Of a stretch of DNA of 34,418 nucleotides, positions 21,720-30,485 are shown piece after piece. The stretch covers positions 1-34,418 of the forward strand of contig RZZU01000028.1 of assembly GCA_009929735.1 (NCBI GenBank), written 5' to 3'. The notes beneath the pieces were generated by a model. That model saw only the letters and a list, made by a program, of their open reading frames with translations. It had not been told where the DNA came from and searched no databases. The position numbers and the translations under genes were made by a program. Source of the stretch: Clostridia bacterium. Its GTDB lineage: Bacteria; Bacillota; Clostridia; Lachnospirales; Anaerotignaceae. Position 1 is the stretch's first letter; each line of letters begins with the position of its first letter.

Positions 21720-24557
21720 ATGAGACATTATTTAGACCATTTTCGTGAATTATGTAAAAGCAGAATTTTCGTCATGCTCTGCGTCGTTTTCATGCTTTTT
21801 TTCATACTGCTACTGCGTTTATTTTCCTTGCAGATTATTCACGGTGAAGAATATGATAAATCCATTACTGCCAGCGTTTCCAAGGTTGTAAACGTACCAG
21901 CCTCCCGTGGAAATATCTATGACCGCTACGGCAGGCCTTTGGCAACCAATACCGTTGCTTATTCCGTTCAAATTGACGATAGTCTTACCCTCGATTTGAC
22001 GCAATATAAGGAAAATCTGCTTTTGGAACTGACAAAAGCATTGTGGGCGCAAGGCGCAAGACCCTTTGATACCCTGCCGATTTCCTCCGCCGCTCCGTAT
22101 TCCTTTACCTTTGAAGGAACCCAGCGAGAGCAAAAAAAAGCAGAGAAGGCTTGGAAGGAATCCTTGAGCTTTCCCAATGAAATGAAAAATGCAACTGCCG
22201 GCGAAAGCCTTAATTTTTTATTTGAAAAATATCATGCCCCTGCCGATTATTCAACCGCACAAAAAAGGGCATATGTTTCTTATTCTGCTTCGTTAAGCGA
22301 TAAAAACTTAATGGCACTGACCCTGGCTGAAAAATTATCTGAATATGGGGAAACCCTGTCGGACGAGCTTCCCCTGGCAAGAGAATATCCATACACCCTC
22401 CAATTCAACGAAAGCCAAACCAGAGAAAAAAGCTGGAAGGAAAGTGTTGCTATGGAGGAGGAACAGCTGAACTATGATTCTCTTCAGACGCTGGATTATT
22501 TAAGGGATTTCTTCGGACTGCCTGAAGGCTTGCCCACCGACGTTATCAGAAATGCCGTGGGTATTCGTTATTCCCTTTATTTACAGCGGTATCAGCAATA
22601 TAAATCTGTTACCATTGCCACAGATATTAGTGCAAAAACCTTGGCATATGTTGAGGAAAACCAAGATATTTTTCCAAATGTACTTGTAGATACCGTTTCT
22701 TTAAGAGAATATCCTCAGGGCGAATATTTTTCCCATATTTTAGGATATATCCGTCAAATGACTGAGGATGATTATGCCTTGTATAAAGATGATATTGATA
22801 CAGAGGGGAATCCCATTTATTCCCAAACAGATGTTGTCGGTCAAACGGGCATTGAAAAGCTTTATGAGCGACAACTTAACGGTACAGACGGCAAGGTTTC
22901 CATTGAGGTGGATAATCAGGGAAGGCGTATCAGCGAGATTGACTCCACGGAGCCGATTCCCGGAAAAGATATTTTCCTTACGTTGGACAGCCAGCTGCAA
23001 AAAGTGGCTTATGACACCCTTGAAGCCGAACTGCGCAAAGCCGTTATCAACAGTCTGACTTATGCAAGTAAAAATTCCGTATCCATTACGGATATGTTCA
23101 AAGCGATGGTTAAGGCAAATCATATTTCCGCCTCCAAGCTTATGAAAGCCACAGATGGTGTGCAAAAACAGGTTTTTGTCCGTTTTTTGGCGGATAATCC
23201 CGAATTTTCAAAAGATGCTGAGGATGCCATTCCCACCGTGCAGACTTACTTGCTTGACAGCCTTGCAAGGGGCAGCTTTACCTCAAGAGAAGCCCTTATG
23301 GTTGCGATGGAGCAGGGTGCCTTCTTGGCTAGTAAAGAGGAAATGGCGGCTGTTCAAAACGGCACAATCTCTCCGCTCACACTGGTTTTAAACAAGCTGA
23401 ATAATGGTGAAATCAGCCCGTCAGATACGGCGTTAGACCCATGTACAGGCTCTGTATTTGTGACAAAAGTAGGAACAGGCGAGGTTTTAGCCAGCGTTTC
23501 TTACCCTTCCTATGATAATAATGAACTTGTAAACAGCTTTAATAACAGTTATTACAACGACCTTTTACAAGACGGAAATACCCCCTTGGTAAACCGTCCG
23601 TTAAAGCAGAAAAAAGCACCCGGTTCCATTTTCAAAATGGTTACCGCTTTGGCAGGCTTGGAAACAGGGGCAATTACCCCCAACACCTATATCAGGGACT
23701 TAGGTATTTTTAAGGATGCGGGGACACCCTATGCACGCTGCTGGCTTTACAGCAATAACGGCGGAACGCATGGTCTTTTGGATGTGTCAACTGCGTTGGA
23801 GGTATCCTGCAACTACTTCTTCTATGAGGTTGCCTTCCGCATGGGGAATGCAAAAGAAGGTACTACCAATGAAGGCATTACTACCTTAAATGAATATATG
23901 GCAGATTTCGGTCTGAATTCTTTGACTGGGCTGGAGCTAGACGAGTATGCGCCTACCATGGCTTCACCCTACAACAAAGAGCGTATTGTAAAAACCATTA
24001 ATCCTGACGCAACAACAAGCCAAACCCGTTGGACGGACGGTGATACCATTCGTGCGGCCATAGGGCAGTCGGTAAACAGCTATACGCCTGCGCAAATAGC
24101 CAAATATGTTTCAACTTTGGCAAACGGAGGATCGTTATACCAATTGCACATGATTAGTCATTTGCAAAATCCGGACGGCTCACTTTATTATCGTGTGGAT
24201 GAAACCGTTGAAAATGTTACGAATTTTCAAGAAGAAAACCTGCAAAAGGTTTATCAAGGTATGTATCAAGTTACAACAGGGTCTCGTGGTACCCTGCGCA
24301 ATTCTTTCAGGAATTTCCCTGTAAAGATAGCCGCAAAAACAGGTACTGCCGAGGAGGACAAAACCAGAAGCTCCCATACATGGCTGGTTTGCTTTGCGCC
24401 CTATGACGACCCTCAGATTGCAATTGCCGTAATGATCCCCTTTGGCGAAGGCAGCGGAACGCCTGCGCCTGAGGTTGCAAAGGCAATCATTACCGAATAT
24501 TTGGGGCTGGATTATATTCCCGAAAATACGAATCTACAGACTGTTTTAACACAATGA
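21720..24557 (+). CDS. mrdA: Penicillin-binding protein 2, elongation transpeptidase
   Basis: A 945-residue class B PBP that cross-links peptidoglycan with RodA during elongation. It has one N-terminal membrane helix (about residues 16-38), then the dimerisation domain with A-S-R-G-N-I-Y-D-R-Y-G-R-P-L-A and G-Q-T-G-I-E-K-L-Y-E. The transpeptidase domain has Ser636-x-x-Lys639, Ser696-Cys-Asn698 and Lys873-Thr-Gly, all three catalytic motifs intact. It is much longer than E. coli PBP2 (about 630). The extra length includes about 135 residues at 436-570 between the dimerisation and transpeptidase parts, and two similar segments at about 125-172 and 222-268. GGAGG precedes the ATG. Long PBP2 forms occur in clostridia. 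SpoVD-like function is less likely given the mre-rodA context. Confidence 0.94.
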   Translation: MRHYLDHFRELCKSRIFVMLCVVFMLFFILLLRLFSLQIIHGEEYDKSITASVSKVVNVPASRGNIYDRYGRPLATNTVAYSVQIDDSLTLDLTQYKENLLLELTKALWAQGARPFDTLPISSAAPYSFTFEGTQREQKKAEKAWKESLSFPNEMKNATAGESLNFLFEKYHAPADYSTAQKRAYVSYSASLSDKNLMALTLAEKLSEYGETLSDELPLAREYPYTLQFNESQTREKSWKESVAMEEEQLNYDSLQTLDYLRDFFGLPEGLPTDVIRNAVGIRYSLYLQRYQQYKSVTIATDISAKTLAYVEENQDIFPNVLVDTVSLREYPQGEYFSHILGYIRQMTEDDYALYKDDIDTEGNPIYSQTDVVGQTGIEKLYERQLNGTDGKVSIEVDNQGRRISEIDSTEPIPGKDIFLTLDSQLQKVAYDTLEAELRKAVINSLTYASKNSVSITDMFKAMVKANHISASKLMKATDGVQKQVFVRFLADNPEFSKDAEDAIPTVQTYLLDSLARGSFTSREALMVAMEQGAFLASKEEMAAVQNGTISPLTLVLNKLNNGEISPSDTALDPCTGSVFVTKVGTGEVLASVSYPSYDNNELVNSFNNSYYNDLLQDGNTPLVNRPLKQKKAPGSIFKMVTALAGLETGAITPNTYIRDLGIFKDAGTPYARCWLYSNNGGTHGLLDVSTALEVSCNYFFYEVAFRMGNAKEGTTNEGITTLNEYMADFGLNSLTGLELDEYAPTMASPYNKERIVKTINPDATTSQTRWTDGDTIRAAIGQSVNSYTPAQIAKYVSTLANGGSLYQLHMISHLQNPDGSLYYRVDETVENVTNFQEENLQKVYQGMYQVTTGSRGTLRNSFRNFPVKIAAKTGTAEEDKTRSSHTWLVCFAPYDDPQIAIAVMIPFGEGSGTPAPEVAKAIITEYLGLDYIPENTNLQTVLTQ

Positions 24558-24571
24558 TACAGGAGGGTATT

Positions 24572-25204
24572 ATGAATTTAGAAAATTATGTTATTTTCAA
24601 AGGAACGAAAGACGGTGTTACCGTACTTTTTCAAGAAGATGCTTCATTTGAGGTTCTTTGTGAACAATTGGAGAAGAAGGTGCAGGAGGCCGGAAAATTT
24701 TTTGATAATGTAAAAACTTCTTTGGCTTTTAAAGGCCGTACCTTTTCCGATGAAGAAGAACAGCAATTGCTTCGTATTATAACAGACCATACCACAATGG
24801 AAATTACTTTTCTAAAAACAGAAAATAACGAATTGGTGGAATTAACAGCCTTATTGGAAAAAGAGATGGCTCCCCAAAATTTAACAAAATTTCATAAAGG
24901 ATCTCTGAGAAACGGTCAAAAAATTGAGTTTGACGGAAGTGTGGTTATCATCGGTGATATAAACCCTGGCGCAGAAATTAAGGCAACCGGGAATATTATT
25001 ATACTGGGACAGCTCAAAGGGATGGCACACGCCGGATGTCAAGGAATGATAGAGGCCTTTATTGCAGCCATCTATATGGCACCCGTTCAGCTTAGAATCG
25101 GAGATATTATTACTAGATTCCCCGATGAAAATAAGCGGGGTTCGAAGCCAGCAGAGTACGCTTTTGTACAAGAAGGGCAAATTTTCGTCATGCCGCTGTC
25201 GTAA
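24572..25204 (+). CDS. minC: Septum site-determining protein MinC
   Basis: A 210-residue FtsZ polymerisation inhibitor. ATG at 24572 was chosen over the open frame from 24554 because AGGAGGG stands 7 nt before it. The N-terminal half (about residues 1-100) fits the MinC_N domain. The C-terminal half is the beta-helical MinD-binding domain: G-D-I-N-P-G-A-E-I-K-A-T-G-N-I-I-I-L-G-Q-L-K-G-M-A-H-A-G, with the R-x-G-Q-x-I-x-x-x-G-S start visible as R-N-G-Q-K-I-E-F-D-G-S. It lies 14 bp after pbp2 and ahead of minD and minE. Confidence 0.95.
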   Translation: MNLENYVIFKGTKDGVTVLFQEDASFEVLCEQLEKKVQEAGKFFDNVKTSLAFKGRTFSDEEEQQLLRIITDHTTMEITFLKTENNELVELTALLEKEMAPQNLTKFHKGSLRNGQKIEFDGSVVIIGDINPGAEIKATGNIIILGQLKGMAHAGCQGMIEAFIAAIYMAPVQLRIGDIITRFPDENKRGSKPAEYAFVQEGQIFVMPLS

Positions 25205-25263
25205 AATAGGAAAATTTTTCTGTTTTTACTAAAAAAAAGGGATGCAAATCCTGCAAGTTTTTG

Positions 25264-25275
25264 TTACTATAGTAA
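25264..25275. promoter_or_regulatory. 12 bp palindrome in the minC-minD gap
   Basis: TTACTATAGTAA, a perfect palindrome 74 nt before minD that contains a -10-like TATAGT (25268-25273). No good -35 box stands at 17 nt. It may be an operator over a minD promoter, or chance in AT-rich DNA. Confidence 0.3.
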
Positions 25276-25348
25276 TATATACGTCATTCCCTATATGAAA
25301 CATTTTTGGGGTATAGAAAATTCAACTTCTGGATTAGGAGGAACATAG

Positions 25349-26146
25349 ATGAGTGAAGTAATCGTAATCACCAGTGGCAAAGGCGGTGTAGGAAAAACAA
25401 CTACAAGCGCCAACCTTGGCTGCGGTTTAGCGGTGCTGGGTAAAAAAGTTGCATTAGTTGATGCTGATATTGGTCTGCGCAACTTGGATGTTGTTATGGG
25501 CTTGGAAAATAGAATTGTATATGATCTCGTTGACGTTGTAGAGGGTAACTGCCGCTTGAAGCAGGCCTTAATTAAGGATAAGCGCTATGATGGGCTTTTC
25601 CTTTTGCCTGCTGCACAAACGAGGGATAAAGATGCGGTTTCGCCAGAACAGATGCAAAAGCTTTGCGAAGGCTTAAAAGAAGAAGGCTTTGATTATGTCA
25701 TCATTGACTGCCCTGCGGGTATTGAACAGGGTTTTAAAAACGCAATTGCAGGGGCAGACAGGGCAATCGTTGTAACCACGCCCGAGGTTTCCGCCGTTCG
25801 TGATGCGGATCGAATCATCGGTCTTTTAGAGGCGAACGGATTAAATGATCCTATGCTCATTCTCAACCGTTTGCGCACTGATTTGGTGCAAAGAGGCGAA
25901 ATGATGAATATCGATGATGTTACGGAAATTTTGGCCGTTGATATTCTTGGGGTTGTGCCCGATGATGAAGCAATCGTAATTGCAACAAATAAAGGCGAAC
26001 CTGCGGTTTCCAATCAGGAATCCCGTGCAGGACAAGCCTATCGGAATATTGTACAGCGTATTTTGGGACAGGAAGTACCATTCATGTCCTTGGAAGAACA
26101 GCCCGTAAGCTTTTTTGAAAAGTTGAAAGGCCTTTTCCGTCATTAA
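25349..26146 (+). CDS. minD: Septum site-determining ATPase MinD
   Basis: A 265-residue ATPase of the ParA/MinD family that recruits MinC to the membrane. The deviant Walker A motif G-K-G-G-V-G-K-T-T (residues 10-18) has the signature lysine (Lys11). V-D-A-D-I-G-L-R-N-L-D follows as A', and I-I-D-C-P-A-G-I as Walker B. The C-terminus F-F-E-K-L-K-G-L-F-R-H is the amphipathic membrane-targeting helix. TAGGAGG precedes the ATG, and minE follows 32 bp later. Confidence 0.97.
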   Translation: MSEVIVITSGKGGVGKTTTSANLGCGLAVLGKKVALVDADIGLRNLDVVMGLENRIVYDLVDVVEGNCRLKQALIKDKRYDGLFLLPAAQTRDKDAVSPEQMQKLCEGLKEEGFDYVIIDCPAGIEQGFKNAIAGADRAIVVTTPEVSAVRDADRIIGLLEANGLNDPMLILNRLRTDLVQRGEMMNIDDVTEILAVDILGVVPDDEAIVIATNKGEPAVSNQESRAGQAYRNIVQRILGQEVPFMSLEEQPVSFFEKLKGLFRH

Positions 26147-26178
26147 TTCCTACTATCCAGACGAAAGGATGTGTCCCG

Positions 26179-26460
26179 ATGGATTTCTTTAGCTTCTTTA
26201 AAAAGAAAAGTGCGCCGCCATCCGGCAGCGTAGCAAAAGATAGATTAAAGCTTGTTCTGGTTCATGATAGAGTAAATTGCTCCTCCCAGGTTCTCGAAAT
26301 GTTGAAAACAGACATTATTAAAGTTATTTCCAATTATATGGAAATTGACGAAGAAGAACTGGATATCCAAATTTCACAGACCCAGTCCGAAGATAATGGA
26401 ACTGTTCCTGTATTGTATGCAAATATTCCTATCAAAAGTATGCGTAAAGTACAAGATTAA
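26179..26460 (+). CDS. minE: Cell division topological specificity factor MinE
   Basis: A 93-residue MinE, which stimulates MinD ATPase and drives pole-to-pole oscillation or placement of MinCD. The N-terminal amphipathic helix M-D-F-F-S-F-F-K-K-K-S is followed by A-K-D-R-L-K-L-V-L-V-H-D-R and by I-K-V-I-S-N-Y-M-E-I-D-E-E-E-L, all typical. A Gram-positive with MinE rather than DivIVA-MinJ fits clostridia. AAAGGATG lies before the ATG. The gap to rodA contains AGCCGAG (26475-26481) and CTCGGCT (26512-26518) followed by T-rich sequence, a weak terminator with a long loop. Confidence 0.95.
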   Translation: MDFFSFFKKKSAPPSGSVAKDRLKLVLVHDRVNCSSQVLEMLKTDIIKVISNYMEIDEEELDIQISQTQSEDNGTVPVLYANIPIKSMRKVQD

Positions 26461-26572
26461 AAATACTGCAAGTGAGCCGAGAAAAGTGTGCAGATATTCA
26501 TCTCTCACCCCCTCGGCTTTCCTTGTTTTGGCAATACGGGTGTTTTGCACCCATGTTGGAGGAATTTGACCC

Positions 26573-27721
26573 ATGGAATGGAAAAAATATATACAAAATT
26601 TTGATTGGATGCTTTTAGGTGCAGTTGGAGTCCTCACGCTGTTTGGGCTTGTTGCAATTGCCAGCGCAACCCATGTGAATCTTGGAGAAAGCCCAACCTT
26701 TGTGGTAAAACAAGGTGCATTTTTTATTGTGGGCATTATTTTGATGCTGTTTGCGGCAAACTTAGATTATGAGTATTTCTCGCAGTTTCATATCCCAATC
26801 TACTGCGTCAATCTGGTTTTGCTATTGGCGGTACTTTTTATCGGTACTGGTGCAAAGGGTGCCGTAAGATGGATTGCGATTGGCCCCTTAACCATACAAC
26901 CCTCAGAATTTGCGAAAATTATGATGATATTTTGTATGGCACAAATCATCAAAATGAATTACAATAAAGTAGACAGATTGCCTTTTTTGGCTTTTCTCTT
27001 CGTTTACGTTATGGTTCCGATTATATTAATACAAAAACAGCCTGCACTTTCTGCCAGTCTTGTATTAATCGCCATTTTTTGCGTTCAGCTTTTTGTGGCA
27101 GGGCTTAGCTACACCTTTATCCGAAATGTATTCATCCTGGTTGTCCCAATTATCGCTTTCATTCTATGGGATGTCGCAAGAGAAAACCCCTTGATTATGG
27201 ATAAAATTTTTGAACCACATCAGTTCAATCGTGTTCTCTCTTTTGTGGATCCAAAAAGGGATGCAAGCCTTTATTACCAAACGGAAAAATCCATTAGTGC
27301 CATCGGCTCAGGGCAGATTACCGGACAAGGACTGTTCAACGGAACGCTAAACCAGTTAAGCTACCTTCCCGAGCCTCATAACGACTTTATTTTCTCCGTA
27401 ATCGGGGAAGAATTTGGATTTATAGGCTGTATATTTGTTTTGGGAGTCTTGCTTTTTATTGTATTTCGTTGTATAGTTATAGCAATATCATCCAGAAATT
27501 TATTTAGTCAATTAGTTGCAGCGGGAATTGCCGGAATGTTTGCGTTCCAAACCTTTGTAAATGCCGGCGTTGCCTTAGGTATTTTGCCTAATACGGGTAT
27601 GTCCCTGCCATTTGTCAGCTACGGCGGTAGTTCCATGTGGACCAATATGGTTGCTATCGGCCTTATATTAAACATAAGAAAAAAGGAAACAAAATCATTG
27701 TTTGAGGGAGGATTATTATGA
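26573..27721 (+). CDS. rodA: Rod shape-determining glycosyltransferase RodA
   Basis: A 382-residue SEDS-family membrane protein, the peptidoglycan polymerase that pairs with PBP2. About ten membrane helices are seen. Conserved SEDS motifs include G-A-V-R-W-I-A-I-G-P-L-T-I-Q-P-S-E-F-A-K, Y-L-P-E-P-H-N-D-F-I-F-S-V-I-G-E-E-F-G-F and G-I-L-P-N-T-G-M-S-L-P-F-V-S-Y-G-G-S-S. The second contains the catalytic-region Asp. The position behind pbp2 and minCDE argues for RodA over FtsW or SpoVE. GGAGG lies 9 nt before the ATG. It overlaps the next gene by 4 nt. Confidence 0.95.
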   Translation: MEWKKYIQNFDWMLLGAVGVLTLFGLVAIASATHVNLGESPTFVVKQGAFFIVGIILMLFAANLDYEYFSQFHIPIYCVNLVLLLAVLFIGTGAKGAVRWIAIGPLTIQPSEFAKIMMIFCMAQIIKMNYNKVDRLPFLAFLFVYVMVPIILIQKQPALSASLVLIAIFCVQLFVAGLSYTFIRNVFILVVPIIAFILWDVARENPLIMDKIFEPHQFNRVLSFVDPKRDASLYYQTEKSISAIGSGQITGQGLFNGTLNQLSYLPEPHNDFIFSVIGEEFGFIGCIFVLGVLLFIVFRCIVIAISSRNLFSQLVAAGIAGMFAFQTFVNAGVALGILPNTGMSLPFVSYGGSSMWTNMVAIGLILNIRKKETKSLFEGGLL

Positions 27722-28113
27722 ATATTGGTTTGATCGCCCATGATAATAAAAAGAAATTAATGGAAAATTTATGTATTGCCTACAGACATATTCTTTGCAA
27801 GCATGATATTTATGCAACGGGCACTACCGGTCGTCTTGTTGAAGATGCCGCTAATTTGAATGTGCATAAGTATCTCTCCAGCCGTTTAGGCGGTCAACAG
27901 CAGATGGGTGCACAAATCGTAAATAACGATATTGATGTCATGATTTTTTTAAGAGATCCCGGATCTCCGCAGGATTATGAAGCTGAAATTAACTCCATCT
28001 TCCGTTTGTGCGATATGCACAATATCCCCGTTGCCACAAATTTGGCAACCGCAGAGGTTCTTTTGATGGCATTGGACAGAGGCGATTTAGACTGGAGAAA
28101 TGTGGTGAGATAA
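27718..28113 (+). CDS. Methylglyoxal synthase-like protein with altered catalytic residues
   Basis: A 131-residue protein of the MGS-like fold, encoded where mgsA usually sits behind rodA. L-I-A-H-D-N-K-K-K (His8, Asp9, Lys12) and the phosphate loop A-T-G-T-T-G (33-38) are kept. By alignment from memory with E. coli MgsA, the catalytic Asp71 of G-G-D-Q-Q is Gln60 here (G-G-Q-Q-Q), His98 is Tyr87, Asp101 is Glu90, and Ser65-Gly66 is Ser-Ser. True MgsA converts dihydroxyacetone phosphate to methylglyoxal and phosphate. With these changes the reaction is doubtful, and a role in binding a sugar phosphate or a neighbour protein is possible. The ATG overlaps the rodA stop, so expression is coupled to cell wall synthesis. 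Confidence 0.85.
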   Translation: MNIGLIAHDNKKKLMENLCIAYRHILCKHDIYATGTTGRLVEDAANLNVHKYLSSRLGGQQQMGAQIVNNDIDVMIFLRDPGSPQDYEAEINSIFRLCDMHNIPVATNLATAEVLLMALDRGDLDWRNVVR

Positions 28114-28117
28114 CATT

Positions 28118-28429
28118 ATGACGGAAATGCATTTTAATGGTATCGCTTTTGCCGTACTAATGGGTTATTATATTCTGATTAACCTAATCATCTATGCAAC
28201 GATGGCTTTTGACAAGAAAGCCGCAATCAATCATAAAAGACGAGTTCCCGAAAAGAATTTTTATTTCATGGCAATACTGGGCGGTGGTCTGGGTGGTCTG
28301 TTGGCGCAAATTTTTAAGCATCACAAAACACGCCATTTAGACTTTGTTTTTGTTTTTACCATAACGGGAATTTTGCATATTTTACTCATTTTTTTGGTCA
28401 TGGGAAAATTTATTGTTACCTTTAGCTAG
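28118..28429 (+). CDS. DUF1294 membrane protein
   Basis: A 103-residue protein with about four hydrophobic segments. The family core is clear: Y-A-T-M-A-F-D-K-K-A-A-I-N-H-K-R-R-V-P-E, then I-L-G-G-G-L-G-G-L-L-A-Q and K-H-H-K-T-R-H-L-D-F, matching the Y-D-K-x-x-A, R-V/I-P-E, L-G-G and H-K-T-x-K-x-x-F pattern of DUF1294. The function of the family is unknown. It starts 4 bp after the MgsA-like gene and ends the cluster. Confidence 0.85.
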   Translation: MTEMHFNGIAFAVLMGYYILINLIIYATMAFDKKAAINHKRRVPEKNFYFMAILGGGLGGLLAQIFKHHKTRHLDFVFVFTITGILHILLIFLVMGKFIVTFS

Positions 28430-28441
28430 TGTGTTTCTTAA

Positions 28442-28462
28442 ACTGCGCTTTTGCAGTATTTT
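28442..28462 (+). terminator. Terminator of the mre-min-rod cluster, first hairpin
   Basis: ACTGC (28442-28446) and GCAGT (28453-28457), flanked by AA on the left and followed by ATTTTTC. Short stem, 13 nt after the DUF1294 gene. Confidence 0.6.
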
Positions 28463-28506
28463 TCTTCAAGGGCATTGCTCATAAGGCAAAAAAACAATAA
28501 AAATAT

Positions 28507-28548
28507 AGCGGAGATACTGTTTTTTCTATCAGTAACTCCGCTTGTTTT
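28507..28548. terminator. Terminator hairpin between convergent operons
   Basis: AGCGGAG-a-TACTG (28507-28519) and CAGTA-a-CTCCGCT (28530-28542) pair with one mismatch, and a T-rich tract follows on both strands. It serves the plus-strand cluster and probably spoIIR on the minus strand. 28549-28640 shows no gene. Confidence 0.8.
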
Positions 28549-28640
28549 ATTTGCTTTTCATGGCTTTTTTTGACGGTAATCTGTACAACCTTCTCTATTA
28601 TCCTTCTTGTCCACTGTTTCAAATCTTATCCCACAAGCAC

Positions 28641-29360
28641 TCAAAAGAGTTTTTCTGCCTTTTTTTCCTTCAATGCCTTCTGTCGTTCTTGCCACCATTC
28701 AACAACTCTAAATTTTACTTTCGGCGTAATCTCTTCCTGCTCCATACACGAAACAATCAAAAATTCTTCTTCTGTGAGTGAATTTTTTAATCTTTCGTGG
28801 CTCTCCTCCGTTGAAAAACCCCAAGCGGCATCCACATAGCACATTTGCGGATACAACACACACCACCAATTTTGGCCCTCGGCTTCTCCTATTTCAATAC
28901 GCAAGGCATCATACACGCCAGCGGGAAAAATTAATTCATCGTAGCGTTTAAAGGGGAACTCCTCCCGCACAAGCGACACACTTACTGGATAATTATAACC
29001 CTGCGCAATCACTTCTGCCTGCGCTGTTTTGCAAATCTCTTCCTTTACCGCATCTAAAGCGGCTAACGTTTCTTCTTTGCTTTCGCAAGAGGATAAAATT
29101 TCGCCATACGCCTGTAAAACCCGATCTCTTACCTTTAATTTCAAAGCCTGATCCTCATTAGAATCGCTGTTAGCAAGCACATGAAACCTCACAACCTTTG
29201 CAGAAATTCCCCCTTGAATCATTTGCGAATATCCTTTTGTCCATTGGGCACCAAAAGCTGCACTAAAAGCAATCCCGATCACAACCGCCGCACACCAATA
29301 CCATTTTTCTTTTTTCCATAGCTCTTTCACTGTTTGCTGAAATTTATATAATCTACTCAT
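28641..29360 (-). CDS. spoIIR: Stage II sporulation protein R (SpoIIR)
   Basis: A 239-residue signalling protein. In Bacillus, SpoIIR is made in the forespore under sigma-F, exported, and triggers SpoIIGA to process pro-sigma-E in the mother cell. A membrane helix spans about residues 21-38. The family core is V-V-R-F-H-V-L-A-N-S-D-S-N-E-D-Q-A-L-K-L-K-V-R-D, then P-A-G-V-Y-D-A-L-R-I-E-I-G-E and N-W-W-C-V-L-Y-P. ATG at 29360 was preferred over the GTG at 29369 because GTGAGG fits it as ribosome site. The C-terminal 40 residues, rich in Lys and Glu, go beyond the conserved core. It lies 57 bp behind the gerC-type gene on the same strand. Confidence 0.93.
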   Translation of the reverse strand: MSRLYKFQQTVKELWKKEKWYWCAAVVIGIAFSAAFGAQWTKGYSQMIQGGISAKVVRFHVLANSDSNEDQALKLKVRDRVLQAYGEILSSCESKEETLAALDAVKEEICKTAQAEVIAQGYNYPVSVSLVREEFPFKRYDELIFPAGVYDALRIEIGEAEGQNWWCVLYPQMCYVDAAWGFSTEESHERLKNSLTEEEFLIVSCMEQEEITPKVKFRVVEWWQERQKALKEKKAEKLF

Positions 29361-29417
29361 TAACCTCACCCTTTTTTCTTTGTTAAAGGGATAATTACCT
29401 TTTTTTACTAATTTTAA

Positions 29418-30485
29418 TCATCGAATTCTTCCTGTGTCCCGAATTTTTATTTCGGGCTCCACAAAAATTATTACATTTTCCCAGAAATCCCCCGAAAAAT
29501 CTGGATTTTCACGCCGCAACCGCACTGCCAAACCAAGAAATTCCGCCGTTTCTTTTTCCTGTGCTAGTTTTATTATATTTTCAATTTCCGTTTTTATGAT
29601 TTCTGTGAAGAGCTTTTCCATTTTATCGGAGGCTTCTTCCGTAAAAGCATCCGCATTGACATTTCCTAAAAGATCCCCATGCAGCTGCAAACGAATGCGG
29701 CATACCATCGAACCATCAGGCTGTGTGCTAAAATCATAATCCACCTTGCTGCGTGCAATTTTCAAAGGAAGCCTTTTTTCACCCTCCTCTGCCTGCAAAA
29801 TTGCACCCTCTGCCTCTCCCAGCAAAAACAAATACGCCTGCTCCTCTTTATCATTTAAAAAAGTCAATAACTTCATATCAGCCAAAGCAACGCCGCCGCC
29901 TAAATATAACCCTGACTCCACCGGCTCAATTCTTGGCAGAATACAAGAGCCATTTTGCTCTTTCAGCTCCGTAAAAAAGGTATCCATATCCAACCCCTTT
30001 GTAACACCAACCTCTTTTGCAGTATTCTTATAAAACTCCCACAGATAAAGCCCTGTTCCGTCATCCTCCTCCAGCATTGCATCAATGCAGGCGGAGGCAG
30101 AGGCTTCTGTTCCCAGAACCGTAACTTTTTTTGAAATTTCCTGACTACGCTTCAGCTCATCCAATATGGCCGCAAGCAGCTGTTTATCCTCCAATAAGCT
30201 TTTCCCAAAAACAATCATTTTCAACTGTCCCAATTCCGTTTTTCGTGAGTTTCGACTATCATTGCAAGCGATGGCATCCGCAAGGGTTTGCCCTTCACAA
30301 GTCATTTTTTCAGGCTCCTTCTCATCCGTTTTTGCGGGTGCAAAGGAAACGGAATATCCATTTTCCCCCTTATCAATGCCCATGGTTATCATATATTTCC
30401 TATCCTCAGGGTCCCTTTTATCCCAGCACCCTGTTACAAGAAAAAGGGGCAATATCGTTAATACAACCCATTTCCAATTATTCAT
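29418..30485 (-). CDS. Spore germination lipoprotein, GerAC/GerKC family
   Basis: A 355-residue Ger(x)C family protein, the C subunit of a germinant receptor in the inner spore membrane. The ATG at 30485 was chosen because GGGAGG lies before it and the lipoprotein signal follows: hydrophobic stretch 6-17 and lipobox L-V-T-G-C with Cys20. The mature start C-W-D-K-R-D-P-E-D-R and I-T-M-G-I-D-K are typical, and the fold carries F-G-K-S-L, as in GerBC-type proteins. It overlaps the B subunit gene by 8 nt. The germinant recognised cannot be read from sequence. Confidence 0.92.
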   Translation of the reverse strand: MNNWKWVVLTILPLFLVTGCWDKRDPEDRKYMITMGIDKGENGYSVSFAPAKTDEKEPEKMTCEGQTLADAIACNDSRNSRKTELGQLKMIVFGKSLLEDKQLLAAILDELKRSQEISKKVTVLGTEASASACIDAMLEEDDGTGLYLWEFYKNTAKEVGVTKGLDMDTFFTELKEQNGSCILPRIEPVESGLYLGGGVALADMKLLTFLNDKEEQAYLFLLGEAEGAILQAEEGEKRLPLKIARSKVDYDFSTQPDGSMVCRIRLQLHGDLLGNVNADAFTEEASDKMEKLFTEIIKTEIENIIKLAQEKETAEFLGLAVRLRRENPDFSGDFWENVIIFVEPEIKIRDTGRIR

